From NCBI GenBank assembly GCA_044350425.1, contig JBILHS010000008.1, forward strand, positions 27,404 through 91,403: a stretch of DNA of 64,000 nt, read 5' to 3'. The position numbers and the translations under genes were made by a program. Numbering within the stretch: the stretch's first letter is position 1; each line of letters starts with the position of its first letter. This document shows positions 43,353 to 52,901 of the stretch, piece after piece. The DNA comes from M3007 sp044350425 (GTDB lineage Bacteria > Bacteroidota > Bacteroidia > Chitinophagales > Saprospiraceae). The notes beneath the pieces are model-generated. The model worked only from the letters and a program-made list of their open reading frames with translations, was not told the DNA's origin and ran no database searches.

Positions 43353-44427
43353 AGTAGTTCATTAAAATTAGTTTAGATTAAACGTCGTATATTTCGACAT
43401 GAGCCGATTAATACGCCAATATTAAACGAAAGTGAGCAATCTGCCCTTGAAAATGGTCATCGGAGTGGTAAAAAACACGCATTTCGGGTTCGCTGTCAAG
43501 TTATTTTGCTTAAATCAGAGGGTCGATCTTCTAAATCGGTTGCTTCGATTACCAAAATGACCAATATGTCGGTAGACGCTTGGGTTCGACGGTACAAAAC
43601 TGAAGGTATCGAAGGATTACAAACCAAACCGGGCCGGGGCCGCAAGCCCTTGTTAAACAAAGAAAAGGACAGAGAAAGCATCTTGGAGGCAGTTAAGCAT
43701 AATCGGCAGCGGGTTGATATGGCCAAAGCCGAATGGGAATCTGCCCAAGAGGGTCGAAGTGTCAGTCGAGACGTTTTTTAAAAGCCTTGGCGGAAGATAC
43801 AAGCGAATCCGGCGCAGATGCAAAGGCAAACCAGATACCGAACTCTACCAGTTCAAAGTAGAATGCCTCAAGGAACTCGAAAAACTTTCTGTGCTTGGAC
43901 TCATAGATCTTTTTTATGGAGATGAAAGCCATGTTTGCACGGAAGGGTATGTGCCTTATGGATGGCAATTTTCAGGAGAAAATGTGTTCATTCCATCCCA
44001 AAAAGGGGCAAAAGTTAATTGCTTTGGCCTTATCAGCCGCCATAACAAATGCCATTTCCGAACGACAGGTGAAAACATAGATGCCCAATTTATTTACCAT
44101 GAACTGGAACTATTGTCCTTTCAAATCTGTCGACCAACCTTTTTAGTGCTGGATTGTGCTAGAATCCACAGTTCAAAAATTATTCGAGAACAGATGACTT
44201 TTTGGCAACAGCGCGGCCTTTATCTTTTCTTCCTTCCACCTTATTCCACAGAATTGAACTTAGCAGAAACACTGTGGCGAAAACTCAAAAAGGAATGGTT
44301 GAGGCCAGAAGACTACCAAGAACCAGACATGTTATTCTATGCGACCAACCGTTGCTTGGCTAGTGTCGGAAAAGATCTAAGCATCAAATTCAGCCCTTTT
44401 AATCTAAACTAATTTCAATGAACTACT
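43353..44427 (+). mobile_element. IS630-family insertion sequence (1075 bp)
   Basis: Inverted termini of about 30 bases with one mismatch: the left starts agtagttcattaaaattag and the right is the complement of agtagttcattgaaattag. A TA dinucleotide is duplicated on each side (43351-43352 and 44428-44429), as is usual for IS630. One transposase gene spans two frames. The right terminus overlaps the end of the transposase gene. Confidence 0.94.
43399..44412 (+). pseudogene. IS630 transposase split over two frames
   Basis: The first frame carries the helix-turn-helix region (SSKSVASITKMTNMSVDAW; RYKTEGIEGLQTKPGRGRKP) and stops at 43781. The second frame carries the DDE domain: DLFYGDESH, FLVLDCARIH and TELNLAETLWRKLKKEW, ending at 44412. 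The frames join at six T residues at 43774-43779; a one-base drop would read SVSRDVFKSLGGRYKRI. Near the start the ATG at 43399 reads only eight codons, while the family-like N-terminus INTPILNESEQ is in the neighbouring frame; one extra A at 43410 would join them. The T-run change could be programmed frameshifting or slippage; together with the second lesion it suggests an inactive copy. Confidence 0.8.
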
Positions 44428-44793
44428 TATAGAATGAGTTTTATGGCACGCAAGTATGCCAAAACGGCCTTGAACGGCAGTTTTTTTGAAGGCGGTCTTT
44501 ATGTAGGTAAACACCAGATCACGACCCGATCGGAGGTTTCCACCCTGTCGCTGGACCCTGACTTTTTCTTTTTTCCGGTCTACAATTCTACTGTAACTGA
44601 AAAAGTTTACAAAGATGTGCGGGTAGGTGGCTTAAGGGCCGGCGCAGGCCTGCAAAAATCCAAAGGGCCATTGACTTTTGAATGTTCTGGTGGGATCAAC
44701 CTGAATGTTTTTAATGACAAAAACGTCCGCCCAACCCTTGGGATGAAGGCGGTTTCGCCTTATGCCCGACTTGCGATCGGGGTGAAATTCTAA

Positions 44794-45611
44794 TTAAATC
44801 CTCCCACCGTCCACCTCCTTCAAAAAAGAGATCAGTTCCGGGAAATAGTGCGCCTGATCGTCCCACATGCTCATGTGACTACCCTCCGGACAAAGCAGGA
44901 AGCGGCCTTTTTGGACTTTTTCCGACACCATTTTCATGTGTGCCGAGTCCATGGTGTCATGTCTGGCGCCGATCACCAGGGTAGGCACTTTGATCTCGGG
45001 CAATCGGGCCGTCACATCCCATTTTTCCAGCTTCCCTGAAATGCCGAATTCGCGGGGACCTTGCATGAATTCCATGTAGCGCGGGTTGGCAAAATCCCCC
45101 TTTGATTCCAGTCCCTGAATTTCAGCCAGCACTTTCGGTTCCATTTGTTTGGCCAGTACCTCGTCCGCATATTTGCCATACTCCGGACAACTCATCATTA
45201 TGTTGGAAATGATCAACCCTTTCAGATTGTCCGGATATTTCAGGGCATATTCTGCCGCCAGAATGCCACCCCAGGAATGGCCGAGCAGGTAAAAATTATC
45301 TTGATTCAATCCCAAAGCCTGCCGCACCTGTTCCACCTCTTCCACAAAACGTGGTAAATTCCAAAGACTGGTATCCTTGGGCTGGTCTGAATAAGCGGCG
45401 CCCAGTTGGTCGTAGTAGTAAAATTCAATGCCTTCCTGCGGCAGAAAGCTTTCAAAAGCCTCGAAGTACTCGTGCGTGCAGGCGGGGCCGCCATGCAGGA
45501 GCAGGACTTTGATCTTTGGATTGTTTCCGATGCGTTTGGACCAGACCTTGTACTTGCCGCCGTCCAGCGATATTTGTCGGATACCGCCGTTTTTTATGCC
45601 TGTTTCTTCAT
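44794..45611 (-). pseudogene. Alpha/beta hydrolase (proline iminopeptidase-like) with a one-base frameshift at the start
   Basis: About 270 residues of a proline-iminopeptidase-type hydrolase: KVLLLHGGPACTHEYFEAF (oxyanion region), YYYDQLGAAYSDQP, the nucleophile elbow GHSWGG, Asp in GARHDTMDS and His in PEGSHMSMW. The body is complete to the stop at 44794. The only well-placed start is an ATG at 45611, 3 bases after the flavin reductase stop, but it runs into TAA after five codons. One extra A in the run at 45603-45605 would give MKKTGIKNGG and join the full frame. Otherwise translation must begin at a GTG at 45345, deleting the active-site oxyanion region. Either a real lesion or a consensus error. 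Confidence 0.8.
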
Positions 45612-45614
45612 TTT

Positions 45615-46496
45615 TCAGGCACTCAAGACCGCCAAAGCCGCTCCACGCATCACCTCGTCCTTCCCCAGGGCCTCTTTAGCATAGGTGTGTAAAAGGATCT
45701 GGCGGTCTTGTCCTGCAAGTGCTTTTTGGACCCGTTCTTCATTTCCCACCAGCGCAAGGGCTTCTTCCAAAGATGGTAAAGCGGGTAAACTCGCGATTTG
45801 AGCCAGGTCATTGCCAGTCAGCACTTTACTATGCCGGATACCCGGAGGTAAACCATCAAAGCCGATCCCGATGCGGGTCACCTCCTGTACGATCTCTTCC
45901 ACTGCAGCGCCACTGGCCCGGACGTAGTAAAACCGGCCCATTCTGCCCATCAGGTCGATTTTGTCCGGGTCAATACGTCCCTTATCGCTCAGGATGGATT
46001 CGGAGATGTGCATCATCACGATCTTGCAAAAGATCAGATTTCCTGCCCCGCCATCATCGCCCAGAGGTAGGATTTTATCCACGACACACTCCATCTGCAC
46101 CGGACTTTCGGCTACTCTGAAAGGTTTGACCCGTTCGCTGGGCAAGGGCGTGAAGCCTGCTTTTACAAATTCATTCACCTCCGGACCATACTCAATGCTG
46201 GCCAGTGCCATTTGGCGTGAAATTTCATGTGATACCACGTTGATGACCACTTCGCCGGTATCTTCCACATTTTTTAAAGTGTCTTTCGTGGTGTTGTTGG
46301 CCACCCGTCGGTTAGACGAAAAGATCAGAATGGGCGGATTGCTGCTAAAAGCATTGAAAAAACTGTAAGGCGCCAGGTTCGGAATTCCGTCTGTGCTGAT
46401 GGTACTGGCAAAGGCGATAGGCCGTGGTGCTACCGCAGCCAAAATATACTGGTGCAAATCCTTGGTGGCAATTTGCGTTGGGTCAATGCTTAGCAT
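45615..46496 (-). CDS. Flavin reductase family protein (FMN-binding split barrel)
   Basis: A 293-residue protein starting MLSIDPTQIATKDLHQYILAA (first residues shown in part). The flavin-reductase-like split barrel carries AVAPRPIAFASTIS, NLAPYSFFNAFSSNPPI and TGEVVINVVS. A C-terminal extension of about 80 residues follows the reductase domain. It probably uses FMN non-covalently, with unknown substrate. It is the middle gene of a tight minus-strand operon: 13 bases after the ATP-grasp gene and 3 bases before the hydrolase start. Confidence 0.88.
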   Translation of the reverse strand: MLSIDPTQIATKDLHQYILAAVAPRPIAFASTISTDGIPNLAPYSFFNAFSSNPPILIFSSNRRVANNTTKDTLKNVEDTGEVVINVVSHEISRQMALASIEYGPEVNEFVKAGFTPLPSERVKPFRVAESPVQMECVVDKILPLGDDGGAGNLIFCKIVMMHISESILSDKGRIDPDKIDLMGRMGRFYYVRASGAAVEEIVQEVTRIGIGFDGLPPGIRHSKVLTGNDLAQIASLPALPSLEEALALVGNEERVQKALAGQDRQILLHTYAKEALGKDEVMRGAALAVLSA

Positions 46497-46509
46497 AGTA
46501 TGATGATGT

Positions 46510-47724
46510 TTACAAATTTGGTTTGCTCTGGATCGGTGCACTGGCATGGTAATCCCGCTGCACCCTTTGCGCATAATCGTCCAGAAGTTCGATCACTCGG
46601 GCGCGTTTGGTGGACCGTACAATGAGACCTACGTGGTACGCGTGGTTGGACATGCGCCAGGCAATTTCAGCGTCCTTGAATTGGCTCGTATCCGGCCATT
46701 GCTGGCGTGTTAGCGAAACAATGATCCCGGTGTAGTCCTTATGCACCTCGGGCATTTTATACTTTTCACCGGCAGCTATGGCGGCTTCAAGTCGCGCCCA
46801 TTCATACCAGAGATTGATGCCTGATGAATATTCCACCATTTCAGCCAGGTGAGCTCCGCCTACCCGGCAGGATGTTTCCAGGAAATAAAACTCGCCCGTT
46901 TCCCGGTTTTTAATGAATTCAGTGTGGCTTGCACTGTATTGCATGCCGAAGGAAGCCATCACATCGGCGGTCAGTTTTTGCAGTTTTTTCTCGTCCGAAG
47001 ATCCAAAAGGTACTATGGCACTGCGGAAGATACCACCGCCATGGGCCACATCAAAAGGGGTGGCTAGATATTGCGATACCCGCGCAAAAATGACTTTTCC
47101 GCCTTCGGAAAGTGCGTCCACGTGATACACATCTCCGGGTTTGAACTGCTCAACGAGGTAATGGTGCCGTTCTGCGCCCAGCGTTTCGATATGGGCCCAG
47201 AGCTCTTCTGCGGAATGTATTTTTTTCATGCCCGTAGCCGAGGCCTGTCCACGGGGCTTCACGATCCAGGGTGCTGCCACGGTTTTGGTGAATTGGGTGA
47301 TGTCCGCATCGTGGAAAAGATCAGAAAACGCCGGAACCGGAATCCCCGCATCCCGCGCTTCGATGCGCATGGCCAGTTTGTCGCGGAAGTGGCGGGCTGT
47401 GGTTTGTCCCATACCCGGAATGCGGAAATGTTCGCGGAGGTAAGCGCCTTTTTCTACGTCAAAATCGTCCAGAGCCACAATCCGGTCTATTTTTTTCTTG
47501 CGCATGAGCCATGCCAGACCTGCTGCGGTGTCCTCCATGTTCCAATTGTTTTCGGCATCTTCCTGAACATAAAAGATGTCGTCAACTGCATCCATAGCCC
47601 AGTCTTTGTCCTCGTGTTTTTTGGATGTGACCAGGTATACCGTCGCGCCGGTAGATTTCATGCCGCGCAAAAAATCATTGCCTTTGAAGTAGCTGGCGAT
47701 GCAGAGGAAGGAAGGTTTGCCCAT
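46510..47724 (-). CDS. ATP-grasp domain-containing ligase-like protein
   Basis: A 404-residue cytosolic protein. A preATP-grasp region (LCIASYFKGNDFLRGMKSTG; DRIVALDDFDVEKGAYL) is followed by the ATP-grasp fold. Lys-containing lobe motif PWIVKPRGQASATGMKKI and the metal-binding segment GEFYFLETSCRVGGAHLAEM (part) are visible. Such enzymes couple a carboxylate to an amine or thiol with ATP. The substrate is unknown, and the neighbouring flavin reductase and hydrolase suggest a small-molecule pathway. It is the first gene of the operon. Confidence 0.88.
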   Translation of the reverse strand: MGKPSFLCIASYFKGNDFLRGMKSTGATVYLVTSKKHEDKDWAMDAVDDIFYVQEDAENNWNMEDTAAGLAWLMRKKKIDRIVALDDFDVEKGAYLREHFRIPGMGQTTARHFRDKLAMRIEARDAGIPVPAFSDLFHDADITQFTKTVAAPWIVKPRGQASATGMKKIHSAEELWAHIETLGAERHHYLVEQFKPGDVYHVDALSEGGKVIFARVSQYLATPFDVAHGGGIFRSAIVPFGSSDEKKLQKLTADVMASFGMQYSASHTEFIKNRETGEFYFLETSCRVGGAHLAEMVEYSSGINLWYEWARLEAAIAAGEKYKMPEVHKDYTGIIVSLTRQQWPDTSQFKDAEIAWRMSNHAYHVGLIVRSTKRARVIELLDDYAQRVQRDYHASAPIQSKPNL

Positions 47725-47981
47725 TTGTAGGTTCGTTGTGTGTGTATAGTTTTGATTAGTAGACTGTTTGCCCGGTAATCACATTAGCAACCAGTCTATG
47801 GTTCCGTTGGACAAATGACTGAAAAAGTTTTCAATACAATGGTGTGAAATTCTTTTCACGATATTTCAGCGTATCATGGAATGGATTTCAGACCCCTTTA
47901 GGTCAAATTAAAAATCATTTGCTTCGTTCATGTTTTGTGTTTTTCCAACTTAAGCCCGTAGGTTTGCTTACTTAGAAAATA

Positions 47982-49436
47982 ATGAACACACCACACGCAA
48001 ACCTTAAAATCCCAAATCCTGGCGTACAGGTCCTCCTTTCCCACGGCTACTTCTTAGTAGACGATCTGAAGGAACAGGCGATCATGAAGCCTTACCCTCC
48101 ACTGGGCTTGCTCTACCTGGCTGCGTGGTTAGATATGCACGGGGTTGAAAATGAGGTGTTTGATACTACATTTGCTATCAAGGAGCAGTTGCAGCAACAT
48201 TTGCTCGATACCAAGCCACCGGTACTGGCCTTGTATGTGAACCTGATGACAAAACTGAACGTGCTCGAAATTGCGCGTTTTGTACGCACTCAGGAAACTT
48301 TGAAAAACACCCTGATCGTATTCGGCGGTCCGGATGTTACCTACAATCTGGCTGATTATCTACGCCATGGCGCCGATCTCCTTGTATTGGGCGAAGGCGA
48401 GCAGACCATGCTGGAGATCGCGCTTACCGCAATTTCATCCCATTTTTTGCCAGAGAAAGGTATGCAGGAGTTTGCCCATATACCCGGACTTGCCTATTTG
48501 CAGGCAGATGGCCTGGTCATCAAAACAGCCGCCCGGGAAAAGATCCGGGATCTGGATACGCTCCCATTCCCGGCCCGTCAGAAGATCGATCTTCAATTAT
48601 ACCTGGATGCCTGGAAAAAGACTCACGGGCATAATGCTGTCAGTCTCAGCACACAACGGGGCTGTCCATACACTTGTCGCTGGTGCAGCACGGCGGTTTA
48701 TGGACAAAGTTACCGCCGAAGGAGCCCTGAAAATGTGGTGGACGAGATCGTGTGGCTCCAAAAAAACTATGATTTTGACCTGATCTGGTTTGTGGATGAT
48801 GTGTTCACCGTGAGCCATAAATGGATCAGAGAATTTCACGAAGCACTGCAAAAACGCGCGGTAAAGGTCAGGTTTGAGACCATCACTCGTGCTGACAGAC
48901 TGACCGTTGAAGTGCTGGAGATATTGAAAGAAGCGGGTTGTTTTCGGGTATGGATCGGTGCAGAAAGTGGATCGCAGCGCATCATAGACGCGATGGATCG
49001 TCGGGTGGAAGTGGGTCAGGTCCGTGACATGATCCAGGCTGCGCGACAAGTGGGTATGGAAGCCGGAACTTTCATTATGTTCGGTTATCCGGGCGAAACT
49101 GAGGCAGATATTCGGGAGACTGCGAAGCATTTGAAATTATCCAACCCCCACTTGTTCACCATTACAGTGGCTTATCCGATCAAAGGCACCGGACTTTACG
49201 AGGAGGTGCAGGCGAGTAGTTTTTCTGAATTGCCCTGGGAAAAAAGAACAGATCGTGACTTGGAATTTAAACGGACCTATCCTCGTCGGTACTATGATTT
49301 TGCGGTGCGCTGGACAGTGAATTCGGTACATTTGCACCAGGCAAAACTATCGGGGAACTGGTGGACTAAGAAAGGCTTAAAGCTGCTGGCCAAGGTCGCT
49401 GTGGCACGTGCCGGGATGTTGGTGTACGGGAGGTGA
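47982..49436 (+). CDS. B12-binding radical SAM protein
   Basis: A 484-residue cytosolic enzyme. The N-terminal region (about 15-165) is a cobalamin-binding Rossmann domain (KPYPPLGLLYLAAWLDMHGV; TLIVFGGPDVTYN; LGEGEQTMLEIA). The radical SAM domain has the 4Fe-4S motif CPYTCRWC with C228, C232 and C235, and continues LIWFVDDVFTVS and RVWIGAESGSQRIIDAM. It should methylate or rearrange a lipid or polyketide-like substrate, by analogy with HpnP/BchE-type enzymes; the substrate cannot be told. It stands alone after a 257-base gap in which I see no gene or clear motif. Confidence 0.92.
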   Translation: MNTPHANLKIPNPGVQVLLSHGYFLVDDLKEQAIMKPYPPLGLLYLAAWLDMHGVENEVFDTTFAIKEQLQQHLLDTKPPVLALYVNLMTKLNVLEIARFVRTQETLKNTLIVFGGPDVTYNLADYLRHGADLLVLGEGEQTMLEIALTAISSHFLPEKGMQEFAHIPGLAYLQADGLVIKTAAREKIRDLDTLPFPARQKIDLQLYLDAWKKTHGHNAVSLSTQRGCPYTCRWCSTAVYGQSYRRRSPENVVDEIVWLQKNYDFDLIWFVDDVFTVSHKWIREFHEALQKRAVKVRFETITRADRLTVEVLEILKEAGCFRVWIGAESGSQRIIDAMDRRVEVGQVRDMIQAARQVGMEAGTFIMFGYPGETEADIRETAKHLKLSNPHLFTITVAYPIKGTGLYEEVQASSFSELPWEKRTDRDLEFKRTYPRRYYDFAVRWTVNSVHLHQAKLSGNWWTKKGLKLLAKVAVARAGMLVYGR

Positions 49437-49556
49437 AATTATTCCACTTAATGCCAAGAACATAAATCTCCTTGATAATCAAAACGTTGTGTCGCCGTGT
49501 CGTTTCGTGGCACTTGCTTACGCTTGACATAAAAATCAATTTTTAGTTCTTATCGT

Positions 49557-50135
49557 ATGAAATACCACTTACTTCAGACCCTTGTTACACTCTTAATATG
49601 CACGCCCTTAGCCTCGAACGCCCAGCAGGTGTCCCAATTTATGAGTGCGCAGGAATACAATGAAATGAAACCAGGGCCAGAAAAGGTCCAGGCGATCAAG
49701 ACCCTGGAACGCAAGGGCTGGCGTCATCAGGATGCATTTATGGACTACAGAGGGGAGCCCCTGGAGTCAGAAAGCGTCAATCTTGCTCCTTTTGTGGATG
49801 CGCAGGGGGAGTCGGTTTTTCTGGTCACAGATGTGAGTCCTGAGTTTCCGGGTGGACCAGGTTCTTTGAAAGATTATTTGCAAAATATGTTAGGAGATCT
49901 GCTCGCCCGATCCACCGATGAAGTACAAAACACGCTGTTTGTCAAGTTTTCAATACAAAAAGATGGCAATATTGATGCTGTTGAACCCGCCAGTCCTTTT
50001 CCGGAATGGATACCGGTAACCACCACTCAAAGATGTGTGGCCGCTATGAAGCGAATGCCCACCTGGTCGCCCGGTATTTTCAATGAAGAGCCTGTAAAAG
50101 TGAAAAATTTGATGATATTTAGCTTGCGCAAATAG
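49557..50135 (+). CDS. Secreted TonB-C-terminal-domain-like protein
   Basis: A 192-residue protein with a signal peptide (ending ASNAQ). It has a TonB-like C-terminal domain in the Bacteroidota form: SPEFPGGPGSLKDYLQN, then FVKFSIQKDGNIDAVEP and a C-terminal MPTWSPGIFNEEPVKVKN. There is no membrane anchor or Pro-rich linker, so it is not a classical energy transducer. Probably a periplasmic protein that binds TonB-box-like partners. Sits before the phosphorylase gene with a 77-base gap. Confidence 0.72.
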   Translation: MKYHLLQTLVTLLICTPLASNAQQVSQFMSAQEYNEMKPGPEKVQAIKTLERKGWRHQDAFMDYRGEPLESESVNLAPFVDAQGESVFLVTDVSPEFPGGPGSLKDYLQNMLGDLLARSTDEVQNTLFVKFSIQKDGNIDAVEPASPFPEWIPVTTTQRCVAAMKRMPTWSPGIFNEEPVKVKNLMIFSLRK

Positions 50136-50175
50136 TTAGGTTGTGTCAAAATCACACCAAGTAACACCAAAGCTC

Positions 50176-50183
50176 TACCTTTG
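50176..50183 (+). promoter_or_regulatory. Probable -7 promoter box of the glucan phosphorylase gene
   Basis: tacctttg matches the TAnnTTTG consensus of Bacteroidota housekeeping promoters. It would give a start near 50190 and a 5' leader of about 23 bases. No convincing -33 element is seen at the expected distance. A comparable box, tacttttg, precedes the SPOR/OmpA gene at 52865-52872. Confidence 0.45.
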
Positions 50184-50212
50184 CGGCTCGTTTTTTTCAA
50201 ATTTCAATAATT

Positions 50213-52777
50213 ATGGTGGGCAACCTGACCCAAAGCGGCGCAAAACTCAAGCGCATCTTCATCGAACCTAAACTTCCCGAGGGCCTGGCGCCACTCGCAG
50301 AGCTTGCTCAGAATATCTGGTGGTGCTGGGATCATGAAGCAACCGAACTTTTTCAAAGTATTGACCCGCAGCAATTTATAGCACATCAGTACAATCCTAT
50401 TGGCCTGCTGGAAGACCTGAGCATCGAGCGCGCTCAAGAACTTTTAGCAGATACGGCCTTTGTCGCGCGAATGAAACGGGTGCATCAGTCTTTTCGCGAT
50501 TATATCGATAAGGCACCAGCCAAATCAGGCCCGCAGATTGGCTACTTCTGTATGGAGTACGGCCTGCACCAAAGTCTCCGGCTCTATTCCGGAGGACTCG
50601 GGGTACTGGCTGGTGACTACCTGAAAGAGATCAGTGACCGAAACGCCAATTTTGTAGCCGTCGGTCTGCTTTACCGCTACGGGTATTTTCAGCAGGGGAT
50701 CTCTAACAACGGGGAACAATTGCACCATTCGGATCCTGCCAAATTTACCCAACTGCCCCTGCAGCCAGTGCGCGATGCCCGGGGTGAGTGGATCAAAGTT
50801 CATGTGAACCTGAGCGGACGGACCGTTTGGGCCAAAGTATGGCAACTCCCCGTGGGGCGTATGCCACTCTACCTGTTGGATACAGACATTGATGACAACA
50901 TCTGGGAAGACCGCAGCATCACCCATCAACTTTATGGCGGGGATAATGAGAACCGGCTTCGTCAGGAGATATTGCTCGGCATTGGTGGATTACGGGCCCT
51001 TAAAGCCATTGGGATCAACCCGGATATCTATCATTTAAACGAAGGCCATGCAGCCTTTCTGGGTTTGGAGCGTTTGCGCAATTATATGAAGGACACGGGT
51101 CTGAGCTTTGACGAAGCCCTGGAAGTGGTGCGCTCTACCCAGCTTTTCACCACACATACGCCGGTACCTGCCGGGCACGACACCTTTTCAGAAACACTGC
51201 TTCGGGACTATCTGTACGAGTTTACCTATGCCCTGGACATAAGCTGGGAGTCACTGATTGGTCTGGGTAGGCTGAATGCAGGTGATTCGGATGAACTTTT
51301 CAATGTGAGTCATCTGGCGATCCGGACCAGTCAGGAGATAAATGGGGTGAGCCGCCTACATGGCGAGGTAAGCCAACGGATGTTTGAGGAGCTGAATCCC
51401 GACTACAATTATGCTGAAAGCAATATCGGATATGTAACCAATTCCGTGCACTTCCCAACCTGGGTGGCACGTGAATGGCTGGATTTTTACGAACAAAAAC
51501 TCGGGAAAGATATCCTGGATAAGCAGACAGACAAAAAACTCTGGAACAAGATCCATCAGGTTGCTGATGGTGACATTGTTTCGATCCGGCGCCTGCTTAA
51601 AAAGCGACTGTTAGATTGGGTGCGTACCTCTCTGGCCGACGACCTCATGCGTCGGGGTGAAAATCCGCGCAGCACCTTTGAGATCGTCAATGCCATCAAA
51701 GATGATGCACTGGTATTTGGTTTTGCCCGTCGTTTTGCTACCTACAAACGCGCCACCCTGCTATTCAGCAATGAAAAGCGCCTGGCTGAGATCGTAAACA
51801 ACCCCGACCGCCCGGTGATCTTCCTGTTTGCAGGAAAGGCACACCCGGCCGACAAAGGTGGACAAGAGTTTATAAGACTGGTGTACAACGTCACGAAAAA
51901 CCCTGATTTTAAAGGCAAGGTCATTTTCCTTGAAAATTACAGCATGGAAATGGCCAAACTGCTTGTTCAGGGCGTTGACGTTTGGCTAAACAACCCTACG
52001 CGTCCTAAGGAAGCCTCCGGCACTTCGGGCATGAAAGCCGTCATGAATGGGGTCATGAATTTCTCCGTACTGGATGGTTGGTGGTGCGAAGGTTACCGTC
52101 CGGGTGCAGGTTGGGCGCTGCCTGAAAAAGACACTTATCCGGATCAACCCGCTCTCCAGAATGAACTGGATGCAGAAACGATCTATAATACCCTGGAAAA
52201 CGACATTGTTCCCAGCTACTACGATCAGGACAAAAATGGTGTTTCGGCCCGCTGGGTAAGCCATATTAAAAACACCATTGCTGAGATCGCACCGGAATTC
52301 GTGATGGGGCGCATGCTCAACGATTACCAGACGCGTTTCTATGGTAAACTGGCCAAACGCAGCGAACAACTCAAGCACAAGGACTACGCCATTGCCCGCG
52401 AACTGGCAGATTGGAAAGCCAGGGTTAGACATACTTGGGAAGCCATCGAACTCATTGATCTGCAGGCGCCGGATACTTTCAACCGTTCTTTGCCGCTGGG
52501 CGAAAAATTTGATGCATCCACTACCCTGGATCTTCAGGATCTAAGCTCGGAGGATGTGGGCGTTGAAGTCGTTTTTTACAGACGGAAATCAGAAAAGGAA
52601 CTCGAATTCCTTTTCGTGCATGAAATGGAGCTTAAAAGCAAAAAAGACAGAGAAGTCGTTTTTGCCTGTTCGTTTGTGCCCAGCACAGCCGGCGTGTTCG
52701 AGTATGGTTTCCGACTATTCCCCAAACATAAAATGCTTCCACACCGTCAGGACTTTGGATTGGTGCGGTGGCTTTGA
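50213..52777 (+). CDS. glgP: Alpha-glucan (glycogen) phosphorylase, GT35
   Basis: An 854-residue cytosolic enzyme releasing glucose 1-phosphate from glycogen or maltodextrin. It is the DUF3417-type phosphorylase: the N-terminal domain has LAELAQNIWWCWDHEA, followed by the GT35 core (GYFCMEYGLHQSLRLYSGGL; YHLNEGHAAFLGLERL; FTTHTPVPAGHD). The pyridoxal-phosphate lysine is expected at K608 in GTSGMKAVMNG. A C-terminal immunoglobulin-like extension is present (about residues 765-854). It is transcribed from its own probable promoter. Confidence 0.94.
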   Translation: MVGNLTQSGAKLKRIFIEPKLPEGLAPLAELAQNIWWCWDHEATELFQSIDPQQFIAHQYNPIGLLEDLSIERAQELLADTAFVARMKRVHQSFRDYIDKAPAKSGPQIGYFCMEYGLHQSLRLYSGGLGVLAGDYLKEISDRNANFVAVGLLYRYGYFQQGISNNGEQLHHSDPAKFTQLPLQPVRDARGEWIKVHVNLSGRTVWAKVWQLPVGRMPLYLLDTDIDDNIWEDRSITHQLYGGDNENRLRQEILLGIGGLRALKAIGINPDIYHLNEGHAAFLGLERLRNYMKDTGLSFDEALEVVRSTQLFTTHTPVPAGHDTFSETLLRDYLYEFTYALDISWESLIGLGRLNAGDSDELFNVSHLAIRTSQEINGVSRLHGEVSQRMFEELNPDYNYAESNIGYVTNSVHFPTWVAREWLDFYEQKLGKDILDKQTDKKLWNKIHQVADGDIVSIRRLLKKRLLDWVRTSLADDLMRRGENPRSTFEIVNAIKDDALVFGFARRFATYKRATLLFSNEKRLAEIVNNPDRPVIFLFAGKAHPADKGGQEFIRLVYNVTKNPDFKGKVIFLENYSMEMAKLLVQGVDVWLNNPTRPKEASGTSGMKAVMNGVMNFSVLDGWWCEGYRPGAGWALPEKDTYPDQPALQNELDAETIYNTLENDIVPSYYDQDKNGVSARWVSHIKNTIAEIAPEFVMGRMLNDYQTRFYGKLAKRSEQLKHKDYAIARELADWKARVRHTWEAIELIDLQAPDTFNRSLPLGEKFDASTTLDLQDLSSEDVGVEVVFYRRKSEKELEFLFVHEMELKSKKDREVVFACSFVPSTAGVFEYGFRLFPKHKMLPHRQDFGLVRWL

Positions 52778-52817
52778 ACGTGGGAAGGGGTGACCATTGG
52801 TTTCAGATTTCGTCTTA

Positions 52818-52859
52818 GGGGCGGTTTCATAAATTTTTATCCAGTTTTGAAACAGCCCC
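52818..52859 (+). terminator. Stem-loop after the phosphorylase gene
   Basis: Arms ggggcggtttca and tgaaacagcccc pair with one mismatch around an 18-base loop. No T-run follows, so termination strength is uncertain. It overlaps the promoter region of the next gene, whose -7-like tacttttg lies at 52865-52872. Confidence 0.5.
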
Positions 52860-52901
52860 GGCGTTACTTTTGCTCCGTATTTCACCGAAAATAGGATTCC
52901 C

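Larger units (their letters stand above)
43078..44793 (+). pseudogene. Outer-membrane beta-barrel protein interrupted by an IS630-family insertion
   Basis: The N-terminal piece (43078-43350) has a signal peptide (ending VQPLLAQ) and reads KIIPLQPVLGKFSLSYE, a DUF3575-like barrel start. The C-terminal piece resumes at 44428 (YRMSFMARKYAKTAL) and ends LAIGVKF at 44793. Removing the IS and one TA copy restores an uninterrupted 212-residue frame across the junction (TNSG then YRMSF). The protein is otherwise intact, so the insertion looks recent. The fragment would be inactive unless the IS excises. Confidence 0.9.

Noticed and set aside
43353..44427. The split transposase considered as two separate genes
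   Set aside because: The two frames together make one continuous IS630 transposase with HTH and DDE parts, bounded by one pair of inverted ends.
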